DNA from: Pelagihabitans pacificus
Lineage (GTDB): Bacteria; Bacteroidota; Bacteroidia; Flavobacteriales; Flavobacteriaceae
Assembly (NCBI RefSeq): GCF_009371985.2
Contig: NZ_VIKU02000003.1
Span: 372,001-436,000 of the forward strand
Direction of reading: 5' to 3'
Length of the DNA stretch: 64,000 nucleotides
Under the pieces are notes generated by a model. It saw nothing but the letters and a program-made list of their open reading frames with translations, was not told the origin of the DNA and searched no databases. Positions 35,791 through 45,821 of the stretch are shown piece after piece (the first letter of the stretch is position 1; every line of letters starts with the position of its first letter). The translations under genes and the position numbers were made by a program.

Positions 35791-36306
35791 CTATTTGTTT
35801 TTCGTATTCAAATCCATTCCGTCATAAAATCCCAAATCGGTATTTTTCAGTTGTTTTACCCAAAAAGCAATTTGCCCCGTATGGTATGAATAATGTTCCA
35901 CCACATGCATTATGATTCCGACTCCTGAAAAGTAAAATCCCTGTACTTCCCGCCTTTTCAGTAGTTGCCCAATGGAAGCCTCTTCCATGGTTTTCTTGGC
36001 TTTTTCAACCGTACTGGTCAGCTTTTCGAATAATTCCACTTTTGAATAACCCGTTCTAGTTGAAAATTCCGATTCCCGTTTTCGTGTATCCTCGGTTTCG
36101 CCCAAGGAGGCAATAACGTATTGGGTGATGTTCCCACAAAGATGCAGCAACAAATTGGCAATACTATTGAGTGATTCATTGGGGCGTTGCCAGAGTTCCT
36201 CCTCGGAGATGTCTTCCAGGCTCCTTTTGATCATTCGAGTGCTCTCGTCCATTCGGAAAGAAGCGTTTTGCACCAATTCCGAAACCAGTCTTTCCTCCGT
36301 ATTCAT
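35791..36306 (-). CDS. DinB-like (DUF1572) four-helix protein inserted in the his operon
   Basis: A 171-residue protein of the DinB/YfiT-like fold. Candidate metal ligands are His in [13 protein letters not shown] and the pair in [19 protein letters not shown], a pattern typical of DinB superfamily proteins (H...H..YH.GQI). Many such proteins bind a metal and some transfer thiols. The role here is unknown. It sits between hisA (overlapping by 4 bases at ATGA) and hisF (5 bases), so it is translationally coupled to the operon. Confidence 0.78.
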   Translation of the reverse strand: MNTEERLVSELVQNASFRMDESTRMIKRSLEDISEEELWQRPNESLNSIANLLLHLCGNITQYVIASLGETEDTRKRESEFSTRTGYSKVELFEKLTSTVEKAKKTMEEASIGQLLKRREVQGFYFSGVGIIMHVVEHYSYHTGQIAFWVKQLKNTDLGFYDGMDLNTKNK

Positions 36307-37079
36307 ACCGATTGAATATATTGTTCCAATTGTTTCAAGCGTATTCTATTCTCATAGATCGCCTTTCCGATAATCGCCCCCTCACACCCGAGCAGGGCCA
36401 GTTCGGGAAGCTCTTCAAATTTGGAAATTCCCCCGCTGGCAATGAGTTGAATGCCCGGTACCGTTTCGTCGTGTACCCCACTTGCATCGACGGTTGTTTT
36501 TACCACAGCGGTCTCCGAAATAATTTTTTCGTACAACCCGAAAGACGGGCCCTCCAACATGCCATCCTTACTGATATCGGTACAGATGACATACTGGATT
36601 CCTTTTTTTTGATATTGTCTGATAAAGGGCACCAATTCTTCGGTAGACTGCTCCTGCCAGCCAGACACCGCCACTTTTTCGTTCATGGCATCAGCTCCAA
36701 GAATAATCTTTTCAGGACCGAAGGTGCCGATCCAGCGGGTAAAGGTTTCCTTATCCTTCACCGCAATGCTTCCACCGGTAATCTGGTGTGCACCACTTTC
36801 AAAGGCGATTCGTAAGTCCTCATCGGACTTTAAGCCGCCGCCAAAATCAATTTTCAAACCGGTTTTTGTGGCGATTTCTTCCAGTACTTTATGATTGACG
36901 ATGTGTTTCGACTTCGCACCATCCAGATCAACCAGGTGAAGGTATTGTATTCCATGGGCCTCAAACTCCTTGGCCACCTCCAAAGGATGCTCGTTATACA
37001 CCTTTTTGGTATCGTAATCGCCCTTTGACAGGCGGACGCATTTTCCCTCGATGATGTCAATTGCCGGGATTATTCGCAT
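36303..37079 (-). CDS. hisA: ProFAR isomerase (phosphoribosylformimino-AICAR-P isomerase)
   Basis: A 258-residue (beta/alpha)8 enzyme that isomerises ProFAR to PRFAR. Recognised from [27 protein letters not shown], and the second Asp in [14 protein letters not shown], followed by [16 protein letters not shown]. Length normal. It overlaps the DinB-like gene by 4 bases and follows the GNAT gene (1 base spacing), so the three are coupled. Confidence 0.96.
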   Translation of the reverse strand: MRIIPAIDIIEGKCVRLSKGDYDTKKVYNEHPLEVAKEFEAHGIQYLHLVDLDGAKSKHIVNHKVLEEIATKTGLKIDFGGGLKSDEDLRIAFESGAHQITGGSIAVKDKETFTRWIGTFGPEKIILGADAMNEKVAVSGWQEQSTEELVPFIRQYQKKGIQYVICTDISKDGMLEGPSFGLYEKIISETAVVKTTVDASGVHDETVPGIQLIASGGISKFEELPELALLGCEGAIIGKAIYENRIRLKQLEQYIQSV

Positions 37080-37080
37080 A

Positions 37081-37488
37081 CTACTCGTTTTTCTTCAGCA
37101 TCCATGTTTCGGGTTCCACAATCTTTTCAAATCCGAATTTTTCATAGAGTCCATGGGCGTCGTTTGTTCGCAAGCCAATGCCATTCACATGTTGTACTTC
37201 CGGCTGTTTCAAAATATACTCGATAAGGCGGGTACCGATACCCCTTCCCTTGAACCCGTCGATTACAAAAACGTCCATCAACCAAGCGAACACCACTGAA
37301 TCGGTGACCAATCTGGCAAATCCTATTTGCTCCTCTCCGGTGAAAACACCAAAACAAAGCGAATTTTCCATCGATTGCAACACCTTTTCCCTTGTTCTGC
37401 CTTTGGCCCAATACGATTGGGTAAGATAGGCATGCACAAAATCGACATTTATTTTTGACCGGTCCCTTATGATAGTGACTTCTTGCAT
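37081..37488 (-). CDS. GNAT family N-acetyltransferase inserted in the his operon
   Basis: A 135-residue GNAT protein. The acetyl-CoA-binding motif A is [21 protein letters not shown] (RGIG), and the C-terminal [19 protein letters not shown] is typical motif B. It belongs to the short-length group with the [22 protein letters not shown] start, often annotated as acetyltransferase of uncharacterised specificity. It overlaps the stop of hisH by 1 base and precedes hisA by 1 base. Confidence 0.85.
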   Translation of the reverse strand: MQEVTIIRDRSKINVDFVHAYLTQSYWAKGRTREKVLQSMENSLCFGVFTGEEQIGFARLVTDSVVFAWLMDVFVIDGFKGRGIGTRLIEYILKQPEVQHVNGIGLRTNDAHGLYEKFGFEKIVEPETWMLKKNE

Positions 37489-38069
37489 TACATTTCTAAA
37501 AAGTTGCCCAATATCCTTTGCCCTACCTTACTACTCTTTTCAGGGTGAAACTGGGTGCCATAGAAATTATCCTTTCCCAAGGCCGCGCTGTACTTGACGT
37601 CATATTCCGATTCTGCAATGGTTTCTTTCGTCAACGGAGCATAATAACTATGCACCAAATAAATATGCTTTTTTTCCCCCACTCCCTGGAACAAAGGGGT
37701 CTTCAGATTCGATATTTGGTTCCATCCTATTTGAGGCACTTTTACCCTGTTCGAGAAACGTACCACATCGGCATCGAAAATGCCCAATCCCTCTGTTTGG
37801 CCCTCTTCCGAGGAATGACACATTAACTGCATACCAAGACAAATACCCAAAACGGGCTGTGTAAGCGTAGGAATAATTTTGTCCAGGCCGCTGGCCCGTA
37901 ACTTCTTCATGGCACTACTCGCCTCTCCCACCCCTGGAAAGATGACCTTATCGGCTTGTCGAATCTCTTCGGGGTCATCGCTCAAAAGCGCCTCATACCC
38001 CAAACGCCGAATGGCGAATTTGATACTTTGGATGTTGCCCGCTCCGTAATTAATGATTACAATCTTCAT
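37488..38069 (-). CDS. hisH: Imidazole glycerol phosphate synthase glutamine amidotransferase subunit
   Basis: A 193-residue class I glutaminase that supplies ammonia to HisF. The triad is readable: nucleophile Cys77 in LGICLGMQLM, and His and Glu in GTQFHPEKSSKVG (about residues 174-176). The oxyanion region PGVGEA is also present. It follows hisB by 69 bases, the largest gap in the operon. Confidence 0.96.
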   Translation of the reverse strand: MKIVIINYGAGNIQSIKFAIRRLGYEALLSDDPEEIRQADKVIFPGVGEASSAMKKLRASGLDKIIPTLTQPVLGICLGMQLMCHSSEEGQTEGLGIFDADVVRFSNRVKVPQIGWNQISNLKTPLFQGVGEKKHIYLVHSYYAPLTKETIAESEYDVKYSAALGKDNFYGTQFHPEKSSKVGQRILGNFLEM

Positions 38070-38138
38070 TCAAAATCTGAAATGAAAGTACGAAATACGA
38101 ATGTTGGAAATTCTTCTTCGCTTTTGATTCTTAAAATG

Positions 38139-39275
38139 TTATAACAAACCCTTTGTACTCGGTAACACCATTTTCTCCACGTCCCTTTTAACTGCCATTT
38201 TAATGGATTTAGCAAACGCCTTGAATATGGCTTCAATCTTATGATGTTCGTTGGTACCCTCTGCTTTGATATTTAAATTGGCCTTGGCACCATCGGTAAA
38301 CGATTTAAAGAAATGATGAAACATTTCGGTCGGCATCTCCCCTATTTTCTCCCGATTGAAATCGGCTTCCCAAACCAACCAGTTACGGCCGCCAAAATCA
38401 ATGGCTACCTGTGCCAGACAATCATCCATCGGCAAACAAAAACCATAACGTTCGATGCCCAGCTTACTGCCTAGGGCCGCGTGGAATACCGCTCCCAAAG
38501 CAATAGCGGTATCTTCGATGGTGTGGTGTTCATCTACCTCCAAATCGCCTTCGACCTGGATATCCAAATCCATCTGTCCGTGACGGGCCAGCTGGTCGAG
38601 CATATGATCAAAAAAAGCCAATCCGGTATCGATGGCACTTTTTCCGGTCCCGTCTAGATTCAATTGTATACGGATGTCGGTTTCATTCGTCTTTCGATGA
38701 ATTTCCGCCGTCCTGTCCCGCAACCTAAGAAATTCATAGATTTTTTCCCAGTCATTGTTTTCCAAGGCAATGATGGGGTCCAAGTCTTTTCGCTTCACCG
38801 TTATCTCCCCGGTGCCCAAGTGGGTGTTGTCATTGATAAAAATTCCTTGAGCGCCCAAGTTTTTGGCCAACTCCATGTCGGTCAAGCGGTCCCCGATCAC
38901 GAAGGAGTTTTTCAAGTCATAGGCTTCCGAGAAGTATTCCGTCAATAATCCAGTACCCGGTTTTCGGGTATCGGCATTTTCATGGGGAAAGGTCCGGTCT
39001 AAAAATACCTTATCGAAGACGACTCCCTCGTTTTCAAAGGATTTAAGAATGAAATTATGTACGGGCCAGAAAGTGTTTTCGGGGAAACTCTCGGTTCCCA
39101 ATCCGTCTTGGTTGGTAATCATCACCAACTCGTAATCGAGTTCTTTGGCTATTTTACCCAAAAAAGTAAAGGCCTTGGGGTAAAAAACCATCTTTTCAAA
39201 CGAATCGATCTGCTCGTCGGCCGTTTCCTGGATGATGGTTCCGTCCCGGTCTATGAATAATACTTTTTTTCCCAT
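38139..39275 (-). CDS. hisB: Histidinol-phosphatase / imidazoleglycerol-phosphate dehydratase
   Basis: A 378-residue bifunctional enzyme. The N-terminal HAD domain (about 1-165) has the nucleophile motif [12 protein letters not shown] and the [19 protein letters not shown] signature, and makes histidinol from its phosphate. The C-terminal domain (about 185-378) is the dehydratase with metal-binding [14 protein letters not shown] and [20 protein letters not shown]. The fusion is the enterobacterial-type arrangement also common in Bacteroidetes. It overlaps the end of hisC by 1 base. Confidence 0.97.
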   Translation of the reverse strand: MGKKVLFIDRDGTIIQETADEQIDSFEKMVFYPKAFTFLGKIAKELDYELVMITNQDGLGTESFPENTFWPVHNFILKSFENEGVVFDKVFLDRTFPHENADTRKPGTGLLTEYFSEAYDLKNSFVIGDRLTDMELAKNLGAQGIFINDNTHLGTGEITVKRKDLDPIIALENNDWEKIYEFLRLRDRTAEIHRKTNETDIRIQLNLDGTGKSAIDTGLAFFDHMLDQLARHGQMDLDIQVEGDLEVDEHHTIEDTAIALGAVFHAALGSKLGIERYGFCLPMDDCLAQVAIDFGGRNWLVWEADFNREKIGEMPTEMFHHFFKSFTDGAKANLNIKAEGTNEHHKIEAIFKAFAKSIKMAVKRDVEKMVLPSTKGLL

Positions 39276-40318
39276 TATTCCATCGTGTTTAAGGTCTGTA
39301 TCAACTTCGTGTTTTCATCAGGGGTACCAACGGTAAATCGCAAGGTATCCCCACAAAGTGGCTGCGTGCTCCGATTGCGCACGACGAAGCCCCGACCAAT
39401 CAATTGGTCGTATCGTTTGTCCGCATCGTCTACCTTGGCCAATATAAAATTGGCATCCGTGGGATACAAGGTTTTCACAAAAGATACTTGTTCCAATACC
39501 GTCATCAGTTTTTCCCGTTCCGATACTATTCGGGATACCTCTGCGTGCACGGCATCAATTTCCAAAACGCGTTCCATCGCTTTTTGCTGCGTGAGTTCAT
39601 TTACGTTGTAGGGTGGTTTTATCTTGTTCAAAACACCAATAATCCCAGGGGAGGCGATACAGATCCCCAATCGTATTCCGGCCATCCCATAAGCTTTTGA
39701 TAAGGTTTGGGTCACTACCAGATTCGGAAAATCGGACAATCGACCTACCCAGCTCTCTCCTTGGGAAAAATCGATATACGCCTCGTCGATGACCACCAGT
39801 CCGTCAAAGCCTTCCAACAAACGAACGATTTTTTCTTCCATAAAGCGATTCCCTGTCGGGTTGTTCGGGGAACAGAGGAATACCATCTTGGTTCTTGCAT
39901 CCGCCACCTTCAAAATCTCCTCCACTTTTGGTTGGAAATCGGTTGTTAGCCAAACTTCCTTGTTTTCCACGGTGTTAATGCCAGCAAGTACCTTGTACAT
40001 ACCATAAGTCGGCGGAAGGGTCATCACGTTGTCTATTTTTGGTTCGCAGAACGCCCTAAACAATAAGTCCAACACCTCGTCGCTACCGTTCCCCAAGAGG
40101 ATGTTTTCGACACCTACACCCTTTTGTTCGGCCAAAATCGCCTTCAGGCTTCGCTGTTGGGGGTCCGGATATCGATTCAACCCATTTTCAAACGGGTTCT
40201 CGTTCGCATCCAGAAAAACCATTTCGGAGCCATCGGAAACGTATTCATCCCGGGCCGAGGAATACGGCTTTAATGCTTTTACATTTTCCCTAATGATGTT
40301 CGCCAAGTCGAAACCCAT
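39275..40318 (-). CDS. hisC: Histidinol-phosphate aminotransferase
   Basis: A 347-residue fold-type I PLP aminotransferase. The Schiff-base Lys is in [17 protein letters not shown]; other signature pieces are [31 protein letters not shown] and [11 protein letters not shown]. Converts imidazole-acetol phosphate and glutamate to histidinol phosphate. It ends one base into hisB and follows hisD by 54 bases. Confidence 0.97.
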   Translation of the reverse strand: MGFDLANIIRENVKALKPYSSARDEYVSDGSEMVFLDANENPFENGLNRYPDPQQRSLKAILAEQKGVGVENILLGNGSDEVLDLLFRAFCEPKIDNVMTLPPTYGMYKVLAGINTVENKEVWLTTDFQPKVEEILKVADARTKMVFLCSPNNPTGNRFMEEKIVRLLEGFDGLVVIDEAYIDFSQGESWVGRLSDFPNLVVTQTLSKAYGMAGIRLGICIASPGIIGVLNKIKPPYNVNELTQQKAMERVLEIDAVHAEVSRIVSEREKLMTVLEQVSFVKTLYPTDANFILAKVDDADKRYDQLIGRGFVVRNRSTQPLCGDTLRFTVGTPDENTKLIQTLNTME

Positions 40319-40372
40319 TGTATCCTTTGCTTGTGGTCTTTCCCCCTAATTTGTGGGACGTACTATCTGACC

Positions 40373-41662
40373 TTATTGTTTTTTTAAACTTTCCAATCTA
40401 AGGCTCACGGCATTCTTATGTGCCTGCAGGCCCTCGGCATCGGCCATCAATTCAATAGCGTTACCGATATTTTGAATCCCTTCCCTGGATATTTTTTGAA
40501 ACGTCATGCTCTTCATAAAACTATCCAGATTCACCCCGCTATACTGCTTTGCATAGCCATTGGTGGGCAACGTGTGATTCGTTCCCGATGCATAGTCGCC
40601 GGCACTTTCAGGGGTATAGTTCCCAATAAAGACCGATCCGGCATTGATTGTATTGGTTACATAAAAATCTTCGTTCTTCACACATACGATATAGTGCTCC
40701 GGGCCATACTCATTGATCAAATCAATCGCCGTTCGGTCGTCCTCAACAAAAATCAGTTTGCTATTATCAATTGCTTTTTGGGCTATTTCCTTTCTTGGCA
40801 AGGCTTCTATCTGTTGCGCTACCTCTTTCTCCACCGCATCCATCAGTTCTTTGGAGGTAGAGACCAGGATGACCTGGCTATCGACCCCGTGTTCGGCCTG
40901 ACTCAACAAATCGGAAGCCACGAAGGCGGCATCGGCCGAATCGTCCGCGACGACCAATAGTTCACTGGGCCCTGCGGGCATGTCGATCGCTACCCCATAC
41001 TTGGTGGCCAATTGTTTGGCTACTGTGACATATTGGTTCCCCGGTCCAAAGATTTTATATACCTGGGGAATACTTTCCGTTCCAAAGGTCATTCCGGCCA
41101 CCGCCTGGATGCCACCGACCTTAAAGATTTGGGTAACCCCACACAAATCGGCGGTATACAGTATAGCGGGATGAATTCTTCCCTCCCTGTCCGGTGGGGA
41201 ACAAAGTACCACTTCTTGGCAGCCGGCGATTTTGGCCGGGATGGCCAGCATCAGTATCGTAGAAAATAAGGGAGCGGTCCCGCCAGGGATATATAGACCC
41301 ACTTTTTGAATGGGCCGCTTTTCCTGCCAACATTGGACACCGTTCATGGTTTCCACCTCAATAGTTCCGGTACGTTGGGCCTTATGGAAGGTTTCTATAT
41401 TCTTTTTTGCCAGTTGAATGGCTTGCTTTAGCGCACCGGACAACTTGGTCCTAGCCTCCTCTATTTCCCCCATTGTTACGGTCAACGTATCAAGGGTGGC
41501 CCCGTCAAATCGTTCCGTATAGTTCTTTAGGCAACTATCGCCCTGTTCCCGTACGTCCCCAAAAATAGTCTCGACCGTTTGTTCAATAGCGGCCACCGTT
41601 TGGGTGGGCCGTTCCAAGACGGTTTTCCAGTCTTTCCGTTCCGGGTTGTATATTTTGTTCAT
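40373..41662 (-). CDS. hisD: Histidinol dehydrogenase
   Basis: A 429-residue NAD- and zinc-dependent enzyme for the last two steps of histidine synthesis. Key pieces are GLYIPGGTAPLFSTILMLAIPAKIAGC, IFGPGNQYVTVAKQLA, DMPAGPSELLVVAD, and SQAEHGVDSQVILVST with the zinc-site residues; the end is AVSLRLESLKKQ. The HTLPTNGYAKQYSGVNLDSF segment carries conserved catalytic His residues. Full length, between hisG and hisC. Confidence 0.97.
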   Translation of the reverse strand: MNKIYNPERKDWKTVLERPTQTVAAIEQTVETIFGDVREQGDSCLKNYTERFDGATLDTLTVTMGEIEEARTKLSGALKQAIQLAKKNIETFHKAQRTGTIEVETMNGVQCWQEKRPIQKVGLYIPGGTAPLFSTILMLAIPAKIAGCQEVVLCSPPDREGRIHPAILYTADLCGVTQIFKVGGIQAVAGMTFGTESIPQVYKIFGPGNQYVTVAKQLATKYGVAIDMPAGPSELLVVADDSADAAFVASDLLSQAEHGVDSQVILVSTSKELMDAVEKEVAQQIEALPRKEIAQKAIDNSKLIFVEDDRTAIDLINEYGPEHYIVCVKNEDFYVTNTINAGSVFIGNYTPESAGDYASGTNHTLPTNGYAKQYSGVNLDSFMKSMTFQKISREGIQNIGNAIELMADAEGLQAHKNAVSLRLESLKKQ

Positions 41663-41718
41663 TTTTGATTAAAATTTTTTTGGGATTCCCTTTTTAAGCG
41701 GAAATTGTTCTAAAAACC

Positions 41719-42585
41719 TTACAACACCATTTTTTCGATCGGGCACACCAGAATTCCCTCGGCACCGGCTTGCTTTAGTTCGTCGATGACTTCCCAGAAC
41801 TTGTCCTTATTGATGACGGTGTGAACGGAACTCCAACCTTTTTCCGCCAAAGGCAATACCGTGGGGCTACGCATTCCCGGTAAAAGCGCTATGATAGCAT
41901 CGAGTTTGTTGTTGGGAGCGTTGAGCAGCACATACTTCGATTGCCTCGCCTGCAAAACGGATTGGATACGAAATTGTAATTTTTTCAGGATTTCTTTTCG
42001 TTCACTCGAGATTTTTGGGGAGACCGCTAAAACGGCCTCGCTTCTTAACATTATCTCTACCTCTTTCAGATTATTTTTGAACAAGGTGCTGCCGCTGGAG
42101 ACGATATCACAGATGGCATCGGCAAGCCCTATGTTCGGGGCAATCTCTACCGATCCATTGATGATGTGTAGGTCGGCTTTGACCCCTTTCTTTTCCAGGT
42201 ATTGGCGTACGGTATTCGGGTAAGACGTTGCAATACGTTTTCCTTCAAAGTCCTTTATGGAATTATAAGCCACTCCCTTGGGGACCGCCAAAGAGACTTT
42301 GCACTTTGAAAAACCTAATTTCTCCGCCACATCGATATCAACGCCTTTTTCGATCAATACATTTTCCCCGATGATGGCGATATCGACAACCCCATCTCTC
42401 AGGTACTGGGGAATATCCCCGTTTCGCAGGTAGAAAACCTCCAAAGGGAAATTCCTTGCGGCAGCTTTCAACTGATCCTTACCGTTATCGATCGATATGC
42501 CACAATCTTTAAGTATGCGCAAAGAATCCTCATTGAGCCTGCCCGACTTTTGAATGGCGATTCTGATGTTCGTCGTATTACCCAT
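41719..42585 (-). CDS. hisG: ATP phosphoribosyltransferase, long form
   Basis: A 288-residue enzyme for the first committed step of histidine synthesis. The long form is identified by the C-terminal regulatory domain (about 215-288: PNNKLDAIIALLPGMRSPTVL...), which binds histidine for feedback inhibition; the catalytic part is at 1-210 with ADAICDIVSSGSTLFKNNLKEV. First structural gene of the operon. Its ATG lies 17 bases downstream of the T run of an attenuator hairpin. Confidence 0.97.
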   Translation of the reverse strand: MGNTTNIRIAIQKSGRLNEDSLRILKDCGISIDNGKDQLKAAARNFPLEVFYLRNGDIPQYLRDGVVDIAIIGENVLIEKGVDIDVAEKLGFSKCKVSLAVPKGVAYNSIKDFEGKRIATSYPNTVRQYLEKKGVKADLHIINGSVEIAPNIGLADAICDIVSSGSTLFKNNLKEVEIMLRSEAVLAVSPKISSERKEILKKLQFRIQSVLQARQSKYVLLNAPNNKLDAIIALLPGMRSPTVLPLAEKGWSSVHTVINKDKFWEVIDELKQAGAEGILVCPIEKMVL

Positions 42586-42601
42586 ACATTACTTTTTTGC
42601 T

Positions 42602-42638
42602 AAAAACAAGACCCGCTTGATTTCTCAAACGGGTCTTG
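42602..42638 (-). terminator. Attenuator (intrinsic terminator) upstream of hisG
   Basis: On the minus strand CAAGACCCGTTTGA pairs with TCAAGCGGGTCTTG around a GAAA tetraloop with one G-T pair, followed by TTTTTA. It lies between the leader peptide stop (42667) and the hisG start (42585), so it can stop transcription before the structural genes. A smaller stem TGTTG/CAACA sits just upstream (about 42643-42658) and could be part of the alternative folding. The model is classical translation-coupled attenuation by His-tRNA supply. Confidence 0.85.
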
Positions 42639-42666
42639 GATTATGTTGCGATACAACAATACACTT

Positions 42667-42720
42667 TTACCTCGCCTGAGCGCAGCAGTAAAAATGATGA
42701 TGTACTTTTTTATTGATCAT
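42667..42720 (-). CDS. hisL: Histidine operon leader peptide
   Basis: A 17-codon open frame, ATG at 42720 and TAA at 42669-42667, encoding MINKKVHHHFYCCAQAR. It has three successive CAT (His) codons at positions 7-9, which would stall ribosomes when charged tRNA-His is scarce. Its position, 81 bases before hisG and upstream of a T-tailed hairpin, fits a leader peptide. Stalling at the His codons would favour an antiterminator and expression of hisGDCB... The mechanism is known from enterobacteria; here it is inferred from the layout. Confidence 0.85.
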   Translation of the reverse strand: MINKKVHHHFYCCAQAR

Positions 42721-42753
42721 TATGCCGTAAAAATAAAACTTATTTTGTTTTCG

Positions 42754-42763
42754 CAAAAGAATA
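42754..42763 (-). promoter_or_regulatory. Possible -7 promoter element of the his operon
   Basis: On the minus strand TATTCTTTTG at 42763-42754, about 34 bases before the leader ATG, resembles the Bacteroidetes -7 box TAnnTTTG with two extra bases. A clear -33 TTTG box is not seen at the ideal distance. The position is sensible for a transcript that starts just upstream of the leader peptide. Confidence 0.3.
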
Positions 42764-42812
42764 GTTACAATTTAAACATAAAACCTCACTACAGGTCCGT
42801 TTCAAACATTGC

Positions 42813-43628
42813 CTAGTTATTCCCCAAAATCAATGGCAGTCCATCATCACCGCTACCCACAACCACCACTTTGGCATTCGGGGATTTGGAGAGTTCCAAG
42901 GTGGCCTCGATCCCTTTGTCCTGCAAAATTTTATCGGTCAACGACGCACTCAATATTCTATTGGCATCCGCCTTACCCTGGGCTTCGATACGTACCTTTT
43001 CCGCTTCTTTGGACGCGGTTACCAATCGAAACTCATACTCCAAGGATTCCTGCTCTTGCTTCAGCTTTCGTTCAATCGCCTCCTTAATCGTCGGAGGAAG
43101 CGTCACATCCCTTATCAACACCTCATTTAATTGAATATATTGATCATCTACGATATTACGGGTTTCTTCATAAATCTCGACCTGAATGGCATCCCGTTTA
43201 CTGGAATACAATTGTTCAGGTGTATATCTACCTACTACGCTTCGCGCAGCCGAACGTATCGCCGGTAAAAGAATGCGTTCTTTGTATTGCTCACTCTTTT
43301 CTTGGTGCAGTTTACCCAATACTTCGTATTTAGGTTGAAACCATGCAGAAGCATCCAATTGAATATCAAGTCCATTGGAAGACAGCACCTTCATCTTTTC
43401 GAATACTTCCTGTTGTCGCACTTCGTAAATATAAACCCTGTTCCATGGGGCTACGATATGAAACCCTTCACCCAAAGGAGGCTCGTCGGTTACTACCCCG
43501 CCGCCAAAGGTCCTGTAAAGTACCCCTGCTTCCCCTGAGCCAATAGTTACGGCTGATTTTGAGATTAAAATAACCAAGGCAATCAATATGAATACCGCGG
43601 GAAGGGCAATTTTTGGTAATTTGTCCAT
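42813..43628 (-). CDS. SPFH/prohibitin family membrane protein
   Basis: A 271-residue protein with one N-terminal membrane segment (about 9-27, AVFILIALVILISKSAVTI) and an SPFH/band 7 domain, starting with GSGEAGVLYRTFGGGVV and including EVRQQEVFEKMKVLSSNGLDIQLDASAWFQP, then a helical, coiled-coil part with RKLKQEQESLEYEFRLVTASKEAEKVRIEAQGKA. This matches prohibitin-type proteins, which form ring-like membrane scaffolds and often protect or control membrane proteases such as FtsH. It ends at a NLILG-type tail and follows the VWA gene by 10 bases on the minus strand. Confidence 0.88.
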   Translation of the reverse strand: MDKLPKIALPAVFILIALVILISKSAVTIGSGEAGVLYRTFGGGVVTDEPPLGEGFHIVAPWNRVYIYEVRQQEVFEKMKVLSSNGLDIQLDASAWFQPKYEVLGKLHQEKSEQYKERILLPAIRSAARSVVGRYTPEQLYSSKRDAIQVEIYEETRNIVDDQYIQLNEVLIRDVTLPPTIKEAIERKLKQEQESLEYEFRLVTASKEAEKVRIEAQGKADANRILSASLTDKILQDKGIEATLELSKSPNAKVVVVGSGDDGLPLILGNN

Positions 43629-43638
43629 AAATGTTTCT

Positions 43639-45660
43639 TTAAATTAGTCCGTTATATTTTCTGATAAACCACTCCAATGCGAGAGCGGAAGCTATAATTC
43701 CCAATACCAATCGAAAATCTATCAAAGATACGACATTTTGTTCGCTTTTCTGGATGGGAACAAACCGTTCGGAGGTCACTAAATCCTGAATAAGCCCATT
43801 TGTCTGCGACGGAAAATAAAGGGTACCGGAACTGTTTTCCGCCAAGCGACCCAACTTTTCAAAATTGCTTGACAAGAGTTGCTGCTCCACATCAAAATCC
43901 AATATGGTGAAACTTCCTGATTTCGAAAGGTTTTCGTTGGCGACTTTCGCCGTGAAGCTAAATTCTCCCGCGGGCAAATCACTTAGGTCCGCGACATAAT
44001 ACCCCCCTTTTAACAGCATCGGGAGCGATTTCGATTGTCCGGAATTTTTATTACGTACCTGCACATTGATCGAGGCATTGGCATCAAAGACAAAGGCTTC
44101 ATCGAAATAGGTGGCGGTTAGCTTGGCGGTATTACTTCCCTCATAAACGGTTTCGTAATCGACCGTGAACCGCGCTTTGGGCTTATTAGTGGCCAAATAC
44201 AGCATTAGTTTGCCCATCAGTTCATCGAAGTTGCTAAAATCTTGCTGGTTTCGATAGCTCTGCATACGCCACTTCCACAGGTTTTCACCAAAAAGAATGG
44301 CTTCGCGCTCCGAATCCGTCCCCAGAACGGCCAAAAGGGGCTCGTCCAAATCAATTCCCTTTATTCGTTGTCCTACCAAGACCTCATGGGGTTTACTGAT
44401 AATGATATCTCCTAGATTCGCTTCCAACGGAGGGAAGTCTTCCATATCAAAGTCGGCGATGTTGAAAATGGAAAATCCCGTATTCAAGGTAGGTGCTACT
44501 TCCTCCACCTGCTCGTAGCTATTCTTGGTAAAACTATTTTGAACCGCGTTTAAGAAGTCCCAATCGGTTTTTGGTCCGGTTATGGTAAATGTATTTAGCT
44601 TTTTTTGTTGAACGTAGTTGTAGATTGCCCGAAATGAAGCGGTGGGTTGATACAGGATGAACAGGTCGATCTCTTCCAACCCCTTCAGGTCGGTATTCGG
44701 CTTTTTGATGCTAACCGCTCGCTGTTCATTGCTCTCAATACTTTTTTTTAGCATCCCGATATCGGGATGTAACAAATCTGAAATAATGGCAATATTCGTT
44801 TTTTCATCGATGACTTCTATCGCAGTGGTCCTTTGGTTGTTGGTGGTGTTGCGTTCGTTTTCAATGGAAGCGACCGATACCCTTATATTTTTGATGCCGA
44901 CGGAATTGGCATCCAACAAGGTACTGATGACACGGGTTCGAGAGGTGCTTGACAACCGGATGTTCTCCGCATAGACCGATTCTCCGTTCACCAGAATCGA
45001 TACTCGAGTGGAAACGGTGCCCTCCCCTTCGTAGTTTACAAACACTTCCAAAGGATATTTGTTATTGAGGAAAGCGTATTTGTTCACATTGAGTTGCCCT
45101 ACGCGAACATCCTCATAACGGGTAGTATCACCCACTACCAAGGGATAAATCGGAGTTTCTTGACCTTTTACGTAGAACTCATAGTCCTCACCCAATGTCT
45201 GGTTGCCATCGGTCACTAAAACGACGGCGTTATTCGTTTCACCATAGATGGTCCGGGCAGCTTTCAAGGCTTGGGCAATATTCGTATTCTTCTCCTGAAA
45301 ATCAAGACTGTCATGTACATTCAAGGTTTTTCCAAAGCTATGGTAATGAAGGTTGTATTTTTCGGATAACCCTGAATTTTCCTTGATAGCCTGCATCACC
45401 GATGGAATGTTCGCCTCCCGGGTCGAAGTGGAATTATCGGCCAGAACCAACAAATTGGGTTTCTCAATGGCATAGGTGTTTTTGGCAAACTTGGGATTGA
45501 TAAGCAATAAAAACGCACCAAACCAGGCAAGGAACCGCAAAAACGACAGCATTAGCCCCAGCCTACCCATCTTTTTAGATCGATTACGATACTGAAACAA
45601 TACGAGCCCTACTGCTACAACAGCGGATAGGATGATTAAAAGAACGGTTCGGGTATCCAT
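43639..45660 (-). CDS. Large membrane protein with a VWA domain
   Basis: A 673-residue protein with two N-terminal hydrophobic segments (about 5-23 and 38-57) and one near the C-terminus (about 645-665), which places the middle outside the cytoplasm, probably in the periplasm. The VWA-like region begins at about residue 70, with MIDAS-type LVLADNSTS and NNAVVLVTDGNQ. Beyond it, beta-rich parts resemble Ig-like domains (ARFTVDYETVYEGSNTAKLTA). It resembles Bacteroidetes membrane proteins of unknown function with glutamine amidotransferase-like middle parts. The SPFH gene follows in the same direction. Confidence 0.72.
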   Translation of the reverse strand: MDTRTVLLIILSAVVAVGLVLFQYRNRSKKMGRLGLMLSFLRFLAWFGAFLLLINPKFAKNTYAIEKPNLLVLADNSTSTREANIPSVMQAIKENSGLSEKYNLHYHSFGKTLNVHDSLDFQEKNTNIAQALKAARTIYGETNNAVVLVTDGNQTLGEDYEFYVKGQETPIYPLVVGDTTRYEDVRVGQLNVNKYAFLNNKYPLEVFVNYEGEGTVSTRVSILVNGESVYAENIRLSSTSRTRVISTLLDANSVGIKNIRVSVASIENERNTTNNQRTTAIEVIDEKTNIAIISDLLHPDIGMLKKSIESNEQRAVSIKKPNTDLKGLEEIDLFILYQPTASFRAIYNYVQQKKLNTFTITGPKTDWDFLNAVQNSFTKNSYEQVEEVAPTLNTGFSIFNIADFDMEDFPPLEANLGDIIISKPHEVLVGQRIKGIDLDEPLLAVLGTDSEREAILFGENLWKWRMQSYRNQQDFSNFDELMGKLMLYLATNKPKARFTVDYETVYEGSNTAKLTATYFDEAFVFDANASINVQVRNKNSGQSKSLPMLLKGGYYVADLSDLPAGEFSFTAKVANENLSKSGSFTILDFDVEQQLLSSNFEKLGRLAENSSGTLYFPSQTNGLIQDLVTSERFVPIQKSEQNVVSLIDFRLVLGIIASALALEWFIRKYNGLI

Positions 45661-45821
45661 GACAGCACCTCTTGTGGAAAGATTATCAAGTTAAGAAGTA
45701 TTCCGTTTCCAATGTCTTTTTTGAAAGCATTCGCCGAATCCGAGGATGTCATCAAACATAGTCTTATCATCATAAAAAGCCCTTCAAACCAACTGGGAAA
45801 TACCCCCGGTAGGGTTCCCCC

